NCBI GenBank assembly: GCA_964389685.1
Contig: CAYMFM010000013.1
Coordinates: 1-64,000 of the forward strand
Direction: 5' to 3'
Origin: G020353115 sp964389685
GTDB taxonomy: Bacteria; Bacteroidota; Bacteroidia; Bacteroidales; VadinHA17
DNA: 64,000 bases
Position numbers and translations under genes: made by a program. Positions within the stretch are counted from its first letter, which is position 1; every line of letters begins with the position of its first letter. Under the pieces are notes generated by a model. That model worked only from the letters and a program-made list of their open reading frames with translations. It was not told the origin of the DNA and searched no databases. Shown here in pieces: positions 34,449 through 41,704 of this stretch.

Positions 34449-35177
34449 ATGGTTAAACAGAGCAGCATTGAAGTATGTTTTTCTCCGGCACTGTTTCCAT
34501 TACATGAGGACAAGGAGGCAATTGTGGTTGTTATTGATATCCTCAGGGCAACATCCGCTATTGTTACCGCCTTTCAAAACGGTGTGGAACGATTGATTCC
34601 GGTAAAGACAATCGATGAAGCAAGGGAATACAAAAAGAGGGGATACGTGATCGCTGCCGAACGGGATGGTTATGTTCTTGATTTTGCAGATTTTGGTAAT
34701 TCACCGTTTAACTTTACCCGGGAAAAGATCGCGGGAAAAACAATCGTTTATAGCACAACCAACGGAACACAGGCTATCCAAATGGCCAGTTCCTGCTACC
34801 GGGTAATCATCGGTTCATTCCTGAACATTTCGGTATTGTGTGATTGGATAGCAGGAGAGCAAAGGAGTGTGGTGTTGTTGTGTGCCGGCTGGAAAAACAG
34901 ATTCAGCCTGGAAGATGCCATCTGCGCCGGAGCAATGACAGAAAAGCTATTGGCACATGAGTTATTCTATACGAATTGTGATGCAGCAAAAGCGGCTTTC
35001 GATTTGTGGTCACTGGCAAAAGACGACCTGGGAATGTATGTGGAGAAGGTTGCCCAGAGAACGAGATTACGGGAAAAAGGGCTCGATGATGTAATCCCTT
35101 ATTGCCATACCCCTGACTCATGCAAATCAGTACCGGTATTAAAGAATGGTTATTTGATTGATATAAAAGATTTCTAA
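34449..35177 (+). CDS. ComB family 2-phosphosulfolactate phosphatase-like protein
   Basis: Family known from coenzyme M synthesis in methanogens, Mg2+-dependent. The 242-residue protein has the ComB motifs VVIDILRATSAIVTAFQNG near residue 27, AERDGYVLDFADFGNSPFNF near 75, YSTTNGTQAI near 100 and CAGWKNRFSLEDAICAGAM near 140. ComA and other coenzyme M genes are not in the window, and Bacteroidota are not expected to make coenzyme M, so the true substrate here is open. It lies between gcvT and serC on the same strand. Confidence 0.85.
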   Translation: MVKQSSIEVCFSPALFPLHEDKEAIVVVIDILRATSAIVTAFQNGVERLIPVKTIDEAREYKKRGYVIAAERDGYVLDFADFGNSPFNFTREKIAGKTIVYSTTNGTQAIQMASSCYRVIIGSFLNISVLCDWIAGEQRSVVLLCAGWKNRFSLEDAICAGAMTEKLLAHELFYTNCDAAKAAFDLWSLAKDDLGMYVEKVAQRTRLREKGLDDVIPYCHTPDSCKSVPVLKNGYLIDIKDF

Positions 35178-35190
35178 TAAACCCAATGCT

Positions 35191-36261
35191 ATGAAAAAAC
35201 ATAACTTTTATGCAGGTCCATCCATCCTACCGCAGTATACGGTGAATAATGTGGCAAAAGCGGTTACGGATTTTGACGGAACCGGTTTGTCCATCATGGA
35301 AATTTCTCATCGAAGCAAGGAATTTATTGCCGTGATGGATGAAGCGCAGAACCTGTTCAAAGAACTCCTGGACATACCCTCCGGATACCATGTTTTGTTC
35401 CTCGGGGGAGGGGCAAGCACCCAGTTTGTCCTTGTACCCATGAATCTGATGATTAAGAAGAGTGCCTACCTCGATACGGGATCCTGGGCTTCGAAGGCAA
35501 TAAAGGAAGCCGGGTATTTTGGTGAGGTGGTCGTTGTTGCTTCTTCGAAAGACCGCAATTACTCCTACCTCCCAACAGGTTATCCCATTCCGGATGATGC
35601 TGATTACTTTCACATCACAACCAATAACACCATCTATGGAACAGAGATAAAAGTGGATTTTGATGTCCGCGTTCCCCTGGTTGCCGACATGTCTTCTGAT
35701 ATACTAAGCCGCCCGGTAGATGTTTCAAAATATGCGATAATTTATGGTGGTGCACAGAAGAACCTGGCTCCCGCAGGACTTACCTTTGTGATTGTTAAGG
35801 AAGATATACTGGGGAAGGCCGACAGGGTACTCCCGACCATGTTTGATTACCGAACCCACATCGAGAAGGGATCGATGTTTAATACACCTCCCTGTCTGCC
35901 CGTATTTGCAGCCCTCCAAACCCTGAAGTGGGTAAAAATGCAGGGAGGTGTTGGAGAGATGCAAAAAATCAATCATGCTAAAGCAGAGATCCTGTATTCA
36001 GAAATTGATAGAAACAGGCTTTTCATTCCAACAGTGACTAATCCGGAAGATCGTTCCATCATGAACATCTGCTGGGTTATGAAAGAGGAATACAAAGATC
36101 TGGAACAGGAATTTCTCGAATTTGCCACGCAACGGGGAATGATCGGGATAAAAGGTCATCGTTCCGTGGGAGGATTCAGGGCATCAACCTATAATGCCCT
36201 TCCAAAAGAGAGCGTGGAGTCATTAATTGATGTAATGCAGGAATTTGAATCAATGAAATAA
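35191..36261 (+). CDS. serC: Phosphoserine aminotransferase
   Basis: PLP enzyme that forms O-phosphoserine from 3-phosphohydroxypyruvate and glutamate. The 356-residue protein begins HNFYAGPSILPQYT, has SIMEISHRSKEF, the glycine-rich LFLGGGASTQF, DMSSDILSRP and YGGAQKNLAPAG with the PLP Lys near residue 190, and ends with RSVGGFRASTYNA. Normal length. It lies 13 bases after comB and 17 bases before serA, forming a serine operon. Confidence 0.96.
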   Translation: MKKHNFYAGPSILPQYTVNNVAKAVTDFDGTGLSIMEISHRSKEFIAVMDEAQNLFKELLDIPSGYHVLFLGGGASTQFVLVPMNLMIKKSAYLDTGSWASKAIKEAGYFGEVVVVASSKDRNYSYLPTGYPIPDDADYFHITTNNTIYGTEIKVDFDVRVPLVADMSSDILSRPVDVSKYAIIYGGAQKNLAPAGLTFVIVKEDILGKADRVLPTMFDYRTHIEKGSMFNTPPCLPVFAALQTLKWVKMQGGVGEMQKINHAKAEILYSEIDRNRLFIPTVTNPEDRSIMNICWVMKEEYKDLEQEFLEFATQRGMIGIKGHRSVGGFRASTYNALPKESVESLIDVMQEFESMK

Positions 36262-36278
36262 GGATAAATACAACCGGT

Positions 36279-37202
36279 ATGAAAAAAATACTTGTGGCTA
36301 CAGTAAAACCATTTGCCAGCGAAGCGATTGCTGGTATTCAGCGAATCTTTGAGGATGCTGGCTACGAATTCCATTTGTTGGAGAAGTATGAGAGCCAGGA
36401 CGACCTGATAAATGCTGTTAAGGGTGTTGATGCTATGATTATACGAAGTGATATTGCCAATAAACAGATCATTGAAGCCGGGGAAGACCTGAGAATCATC
36501 GTGCGTGCCGGCGCAGGATACGATAATATCGACCTTGCATCGGCTACCGATAATGGGATCGTTGTTATGAATACTCCGGGCCAGAATTCAAATGCCGTTG
36601 CAGAATTGGCAATTGGCATGATGATACTTATCGCGAGAAACAATTATGACGGCAAAGCCGGAACGGAATTGAAAGGAAAAACCCTGGGTTTGCATGCCTA
36701 TGGAAATGTGGGTAAGCTGGTTGCGGGAATAGGTGCCGGGCTTGGTATGAAGATCTTTGCCTTTGACCCTTTTATTGATAAATCTGTCATGGAAAACGAT
36801 GGTGTGGTGGTTGTTGAAAAGGTGGAAGATCTCTATGCAAACTGCAGGTATGTCTCCTTACACATCCCGGCAAATGAGAATACCATCAAATCAATTAATC
36901 ATTCCCTTTTGAAGAATATGCCAAAGGGTGCAACCCTGGTGAATACTGCACGAAAAGAGATCATTTGTGAAGATTCATTGAAAAAAATGTTTGCCGAACG
37001 GGAAGATTTCAGGTATGTTACCGATATTGCTCCCGATTGCAAAGAAAAGATTGAAAAGTTCTATCCGGACAGATTTTTCTTTACACCGAAAAAGATGGGA
37101 GCACAGACTGAGGAAGCAAATATCAATGCAGGTGTGGCTGCTGCCAGACAGATCGTGGGATTTTTTGAACGGGGCGATGTTACATTTCAGGTAAATAGAT
37201 AA
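36279..37202 (+). CDS. serA: D-3-phosphoglycerate dehydrogenase, short form without ACT domain
   Basis: First enzyme of serine synthesis (3-phosphoglycerate to 3-phosphohydroxypyruvate). At 307 residues it has the substrate and NAD domains (GKTLGLHAYGNVGKLVAGIGAGLGM, VSLHIPANENTIKSIN, VNTARKEIICEDSL) but ends after residue 307, without the ACT domain through which E. coli SerA is inhibited by serine. The usual catalytic His region is altered near the end (FFTPKKMGAQTEEAN), as in other Bacteroidota short forms. Identity rests on its place between serC and DUF1015. Confidence 0.88.
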   Translation: MKKILVATVKPFASEAIAGIQRIFEDAGYEFHLLEKYESQDDLINAVKGVDAMIIRSDIANKQIIEAGEDLRIIVRAGAGYDNIDLASATDNGIVVMNTPGQNSNAVAELAIGMMILIARNNYDGKAGTELKGKTLGLHAYGNVGKLVAGIGAGLGMKIFAFDPFIDKSVMENDGVVVVEKVEDLYANCRYVSLHIPANENTIKSINHSLLKNMPKGATLVNTARKEIICEDSLKKMFAEREDFRYVTDIAPDCKEKIEKFYPDRFFFTPKKMGAQTEEANINAGVAAARQIVGFFERGDVTFQVNR

Positions 37203-37210
37203 TTTTTCAG

Positions 37211-38458
37211 ATGACCGTATTAAAGCCCTTTAAAGGATACAGACCGTCACGTGAAATTGCCAGACAGGTTGCTTCTCGCCCTTATGATGTATTGAGCTCT
37301 GAGGAAGCAAGGGAAGAGGCAAAAAAGAATCCCTATTCATTGTTACACATCACCAAGCCGGAGATTGACCTTCCACTGGAAACCGATGTGCATTCCAAAC
37401 AGGTATATGATAAAGCAGTAGAAAATTTCTCGATGTTCAAGGGAAAAGGATGGTTTGTGCAGGATAAAAAAGATTGTTTGTATATCTATGCACAAACCAT
37501 GAATAACAAAACACAATATGGTATCGTTGGATGCGCTGCTGTGGAGGATTATATGACCGGGGTTATTAAAAAGCATGAGCTGACCCGTCCCGACAAGGAA
37601 GAGGATCGCATGAAACACGTGCGGATCAACAATGCCAATATTGAACCGGTATTTTTTACCTACCCTTCGAATCCAGAGATCAACACCATCGTGGATCATG
37701 TGGTGAGCAAAAATGAGCCGGAGTATGATTTTATTGCCGACGACGGGTTCGGGCATCATTTCTGGATTATTGATGAACCCGAAACAATTGAAAGAGTGGT
37801 CAAACTTTTTGAACAGATTCCTTCAACCTATGTGGCCGATGGCCATCATCGGACAGCAGCGGCAGCCCTGGTTGGAAACGAAAAGAGGAAAAACAATCCA
37901 AGACATACCGGAAAGGAGGAATACAATTTTTTTCTTGCAGTACATTTCCCCCATGATCAGCTCACCATCATTGATTATAATCGGGTTGTGAAAGATCTGA
38001 ATGGACTTACATCAGCGGAGTTTCTGACAAAAATAGAATCCGGCTTTTATGTTGAAAAGAAGGGAACTGAGGTTTTTAAGCCCGACATCCTGCACACGTT
38101 TTCCATGTATCTTGATAGGGTATGGTATTCCTTACGGGCAAAAGGAGGGACCTATGACGATGATGATCCGATTGGTGTCCTTGATGTAACTATCCTGTCG
38201 AATCAATTGCTCGCACCTCATTTGAATATAATCGATTTGAGGAGATCGGACAGGATTGACTTTGTAGGCGGTATTCGGGGGTTGGCGGAATTGAAAAGAC
38301 GGGTTGACTTGGGTGAGATGAGGGTTGCATTTGCCCTTTATCCGGTTAGTATGGAGCAGTTGATCAGAATCGCAGATACTGGAAACATCATGCCGCCAAA
38401 AACAACCTGGTTTGAACCCAAACTGAGAAGCGGCCTCGTGATCCATACGTTGGATTGA
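37211..38458 (+). CDS. DUF1015 family protein, candidate serine-pathway enzyme
   Basis: A 415-residue cytoplasmic protein of the DUF1015 family, characterised by the N-terminal FKGYRPSREIARQVASRPYDVLSSEEAR and the central VADGHHRTAAAALVG near residue 212. The DGHHR motif is like that of ParB/sulfiredoxin-fold enzymes, among them an archaeal free-serine kinase; that likeness is inference from the motif alone. It is 8 bases downstream of serA, at the position where a phosphoserine phosphatase gene might stand, and no serB is visible in the window. Association with serA and serC recurs in Bacteroidota and Clostridia. Confidence 0.85.
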   Translation: MTVLKPFKGYRPSREIARQVASRPYDVLSSEEAREEAKKNPYSLLHITKPEIDLPLETDVHSKQVYDKAVENFSMFKGKGWFVQDKKDCLYIYAQTMNNKTQYGIVGCAAVEDYMTGVIKKHELTRPDKEEDRMKHVRINNANIEPVFFTYPSNPEINTIVDHVVSKNEPEYDFIADDGFGHHFWIIDEPETIERVVKLFEQIPSTYVADGHHRTAAAALVGNEKRKNNPRHTGKEEYNFFLAVHFPHDQLTIIDYNRVVKDLNGLTSAEFLTKIESGFYVEKKGTEVFKPDILHTFSMYLDRVWYSLRAKGGTYDDDDPIGVLDVTILSNQLLAPHLNIIDLRRSDRIDFVGGIRGLAELKRRVDLGEMRVAFALYPVSMEQLIRIADTGNIMPPKTTWFEPKLRSGLVIHTLD

Positions 38459-38518
38459 ATTAAAAAATAACAGATTAATATTGCCTGATATGCAGGCATT
38501 ATTTCCTGAAATCATCAC

Positions 38519-39190
38519 ATGGGAATTGCTAAAAACTTATCGGTAATCCTTGATCGACTACCCAGTGGGGTGAAACTGGTAGCTATCTCAAAGATGAAAC
38601 CCGAGAAAGAGATCCTTGAAGCTTATCAGGCAGGGTGTCGAGTGTTCGGAGAAAATAAGGTCCAGGAACTGGTGAGAAAACAGGAGGTTTTACCCAATGA
38701 TATTGAGTGGCATATGGTTGGACACCTGCAATCCAATAAAGTGAAGTTTATCGCCCCTTTTGTCCACTTGATCCACTCGGTTGATTCGTTGAAGTTATTG
38801 AAAATCATACATAAGGAAGCGGCTAAGAACAACAGAAGAATTGATTGCCTGCTGCAGGTGCACATTGCCCGGGAGGAAACAAAATTCGGCTTTTCCAACG
38901 AAGAGAGCATTGAAATGCTTGAGTCGGGAGAATGGAAAGAGCTGAAATCCATCCGGATCACCGGACTGATGGGCATGGCGACATTTACAGACAACAGAGA
39001 CCTGATCCGCTCCGAATGTAAATCACTGAAAGCCTTTTTCGATGAGGTTAAAAAACGTTACTTTGAGGGAGAACCATCGTTTTGTGAACTGTCAATGGGA
39101 ATGTCGGGCGATTATACCATAGCCATTGAAGAGGGAAGTACAATGGTTAGAATAGGTAGCCTGATCTTCGGAGAACGACATTATCATTAA
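38519..39190 (+). CDS. yggS: YggS family pyridoxal phosphate homeostasis protein
   Basis: Small PLP-binding protein (PLPBP/ProSC) that buffers free PLP; no enzymatic activity is known. The 223-residue TIM-barrel protein has VKLVAISKMKPEKEILEAY with the PLP Lys near residue 22, FGENKVQEL, IEWHMVGHLQSNKVKFI, and the terminal SMGMSGDYTIAIEEGSTMVRIGSLIFG, all family features. It follows DUF1015 by 60 bases. Confidence 0.94.
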   Translation: MGIAKNLSVILDRLPSGVKLVAISKMKPEKEILEAYQAGCRVFGENKVQELVRKQEVLPNDIEWHMVGHLQSNKVKFIAPFVHLIHSVDSLKLLKIIHKEAAKNNRRIDCLLQVHIAREETKFGFSNEESIEMLESGEWKELKSIRITGLMGMATFTDNRDLIRSECKSLKAFFDEVKKRYFEGEPSFCELSMGMSGDYTIAIEEGSTMVRIGSLIFGERHYH

Positions 39191-39214
39191 TAAATAACAG
39201 ATAGTATATCGGGT

Positions 39215-40192
39215 ATGGCAAAACTGGATGCATCCTATCTTGGATTGAAATTGAAAAATCCTGTTCTCGTAAGTAGTTCCGGTCTGACTGATTCGGTTGA
39301 GAAGATCAGGAAACTGGAAGAACTTGGAGCAGGAGGAGTGGTTTTGAAATCCCTGTTCGAGGAACAAATACAGTATGAGTCAAGTAATCTGATGAAAAAT
39401 AGCGATTATCCGGAAGCGGCAGATTATATCCGGAATTATACCATGAGCCACTCCCTGGATGAATACCTCACCCTGATTGAGTCGGCAAAGAAGGCAGTCC
39501 GGATACCGGTAATCGCCAGTGTCAACTGTATCTCAGCATCGAAATGGATTTCATTCTCAAGGGAAATTGAATCTGCAGGAGCTGACGCATTAGAAGTGAA
39601 TGTTTTTATCCTGCCAACGGATCCGAATCAGGCAGGATCCGGTTATGAACAAGTGTATTATGATCTGGTAACTCAACTGAAAGAGATTCTTTCCATTCCG
39701 GTTGCGATAAAACTGGGAAACCAATTCTCAAATATTCTGCATCTCATCAAACAGTTGTATAATCGCAGAGCTGATGGAGTTGTTCTATTCAATCGGTTTT
39801 ATGCCCCGGATATTAACATTACCGGATTAAAGCTTATATCGTCTGAAGTTTTCAGCTCACCAACAGATATCCGGCAGACCCTGCGGTGGGTTGGCATTGT
39901 ATCAGGAAAAATCGATGGGATCGATATTGCCGCTTCAACCGGAATCCACGATAGTCAAGCTATCATTAAGCAAATCCTGGCAGGAGCATCAGCAGTTCAG
40001 GTTTGCTCAACCCTTTATAAAAACGGGATTGAACAACTGCCAGAACTGGTTTCCGGTGTTGAAGAGTGGATGGATGAGCATAATTACCGGAAAATAGAAG
40101 ATTTCAAAGGCATCCTAAGCTATGAGAATATATCTGATCCATTAACCTACGAACGATCGCAATTCATGAAATACTTTTCAGGTTATCACTGA
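39215..40192 (+). CDS. Dihydroorotate dehydrogenase-like protein
   Basis: FMN-binding TIM-barrel protein of 325 residues. The start ASYLGLKLKNPVLVSSSGLTDS and the GAGGVVLKSLFEEQI, ASVNCISASKWISFSREIE and GASAVQVCSTLYKNG segments match the class 1 dihydroorotate dehydrogenase fold. It belongs to the separate dihydroorotate dehydrogenase-like group found in Bacteroidota and elsewhere rather than to true PyrD, so a role in pyrimidine synthesis is doubtful. It follows yggS by 24 bases. Confidence 0.85.
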   Translation: MAKLDASYLGLKLKNPVLVSSSGLTDSVEKIRKLEELGAGGVVLKSLFEEQIQYESSNLMKNSDYPEAADYIRNYTMSHSLDEYLTLIESAKKAVRIPVIASVNCISASKWISFSREIESAGADALEVNVFILPTDPNQAGSGYEQVYYDLVTQLKEILSIPVAIKLGNQFSNILHLIKQLYNRRADGVVLFNRFYAPDINITGLKLISSEVFSSPTDIRQTLRWVGIVSGKIDGIDIAASTGIHDSQAIIKQILAGASAVQVCSTLYKNGIEQLPELVSGVEEWMDEHNYRKIEDFKGILSYENISDPLTYERSQFMKYFSGYH

Positions 40193-40275
40193 TTTTGTAT
40201 TTTAAAAAAAAGTGTTAATTTTACTTTGATTATTAATAAGATCATTGAAGAACAATATTTTAAACTGATGCCATT

Positions 40276-41199
40276 ATGAATGTTAAACTTCTTACGTCGA
40301 TAAGAATAAAAGGGCTGGTATTTGTTTCAGTTGCAGCCTTTTTTATTGGATGCGGATCGGGAGGTGATAAAGAAAAGACCCCTGATATTACAGTTGATAT
40401 GGATGAGATTAACCAGGAGCTTTTTGATAATATATCCGATGCTAAACAGATTTTTTACTCCCTTCCCTCACCACTGGAAACAGCTATGCTGGTCCGATCC
40501 GCAGGTGCGGAGTATAATGCTGAAATCTTAAATTCAGTAGATAATGCTGGGAATTATACCGGCCAGAAAAAGATGGCCCTTAACCTCGGAATTTATACGT
40601 GTGACCTCAGTTTTGCAAGCCTGTATGATCAAACACAAGCTTCTATCAGTTACATGAATGCAGCAAAAAAAATGGCTGACGGTTTGGGTATTCTTGATGC
40701 CATTAGTGACGAAACCATCGAGAGGCTGGAGGAGAATGTAAACAACCGGGAAGTACTTCTGGATATTGTTTCTGAAACCTTTATGAATTCAAGCTCCGAT
40801 CTTGAGGAGACCGGAAGGCCTGCTGTTGCTGCAATTGTTCTTGTCGGTGGTTGGATGGAGGGACTCTACATCGCTACAGAACTGGTTAATAAAGGAACCT
40901 TTGAGGGAAACAAGCTGGTGGAGAGGATTACAGATCAAAAATTATCTATCGATATCGTAATGAAATTGTTGGAAGAAAATAAGGACAATGCCGATGTGGC
41001 CGCAGTCCTGGCTGAAGTGCAGGAATTAAAAACCATTTTTGATAAGGTGGTGATTAAAACCACAGCCATTGAACCGGAGCTCGACCCGGAAACAAATGTG
41101 ACTACATTGAAGTCGGAAAGCACTGCCAACATGACACCAGAAATTTTTGCTGAACTCAGTGAAAAAGTGAAATCCCTGAGAAATTCATATATTTTATAA
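40276..41199 (+). CDS. Lipoprotein of unknown function
   Basis: A 307-residue exported protein. The N-terminus has a basic stretch, a hydrophobic core (GLVFVSVAAFFIG) and a lipobox IGC, with the Cys near residue 26, so it is probably lipid-anchored. The mature part is mostly helical and acidic, without a recognised domain; a recurrent pattern of LETAMLVRSAGAEYN, MALNLGIYTCDLSFASLYDQ and ISYMNAAKKMADGLGI suggests a helical-bundle fold that I have seen only in uncharacterised Bacteroidota proteins. It is followed after 12 bases by another exported protein gene. Confidence 0.8.
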   Translation: MNVKLLTSIRIKGLVFVSVAAFFIGCGSGGDKEKTPDITVDMDEINQELFDNISDAKQIFYSLPSPLETAMLVRSAGAEYNAEILNSVDNAGNYTGQKKMALNLGIYTCDLSFASLYDQTQASISYMNAAKKMADGLGILDAISDETIERLEENVNNREVLLDIVSETFMNSSSDLEETGRPAVAAIVLVGGWMEGLYIATELVNKGTFEGNKLVERITDQKLSIDIVMKLLEENKDNADVAAVLAEVQELKTIFDKVVIKTTAIEPELDPETNVTTLKSESTANMTPEIFAELSEKVKSLRNSYIL

Positions 41200-41211
41200 A
41201 TAACCGACGTT

Positions 41212-41655
41212 ATGAAACGCTATTTTCAATTATTCTTAATCGTAGCTTTCCTCATCTCTGTCCCTCTACTCAGTAATGCCCAATGCAAGGGATTTGCTAA
41301 GAAGATCTGCAAAATGGAACTGCTTCCTGACTATACACATGATGGGAACTACCATGCTGCTATTCTTACGGAAGGTGAAGAAGCAGAGTTATATAAAACC
41401 TTTTACTCCGACCAGGAGTACCGCATCGGTATTTGTGGATCTGATAACATGGGAGATATTGAGTTCACGGTCTATGATGCCAGTAAAAATGTGATCTATA
41501 CAAACAAAGACAATGATTATAGTCGCATATGGGATTTTAAATTGCAAACATCACAGCAATTAAAGATCTCCGTTAAGGTACCACCCAATCCGGACACTGC
41601 TGCAGAACCTCAGCAGGGTTGTGTGGCTATCATGTTTGGCTTCAAGGCAAAATAG
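41212..41655 (+). CDS. Small exported protein of unknown function
   Basis: A 147-residue protein with a clear signal peptide (YFQLFLIVAFLISVPLLSNAQ), so the mature protein of about 125 residues is periplasmic or surface-located. It has four Cys (CKGFAKKIC near the mature start, one in GICGSD, one in GCVAIMFG), which could form disulfides, and a beta-rich centre (IEFTVYDASKNVIYTN). No family recognised. It lies 12 bases after the lipoprotein gene and ends before a strong terminator. Confidence 0.78.
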   Translation: MKRYFQLFLIVAFLISVPLLSNAQCKGFAKKICKMELLPDYTHDGNYHAAILTEGEEAELYKTFYSDQEYRIGICGSDNMGDIEFTVYDASKNVIYTNKDNDYSRIWDFKLQTSQQLKISVKVPPNPDTAAEPQQGCVAIMFGFKAK

Positions 41656-41675
41656 AGTTATGAACATCAACTTAT

Positions 41676-41704
41676 AACCTGTGATCTTGTCACAGGTTTT
41701 TTTT
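41676..41704. terminator. Terminator between the exported-protein genes and uvrA
   Basis: Perfect 9-bp stem AACCTGTGA / TCACAGGTT with a five-base loop and a T-run on the plus strand. It overlaps the uvrA stop codon and could serve both convergent transcripts, though the minus-strand T-run is weaker. Confidence 0.85.
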
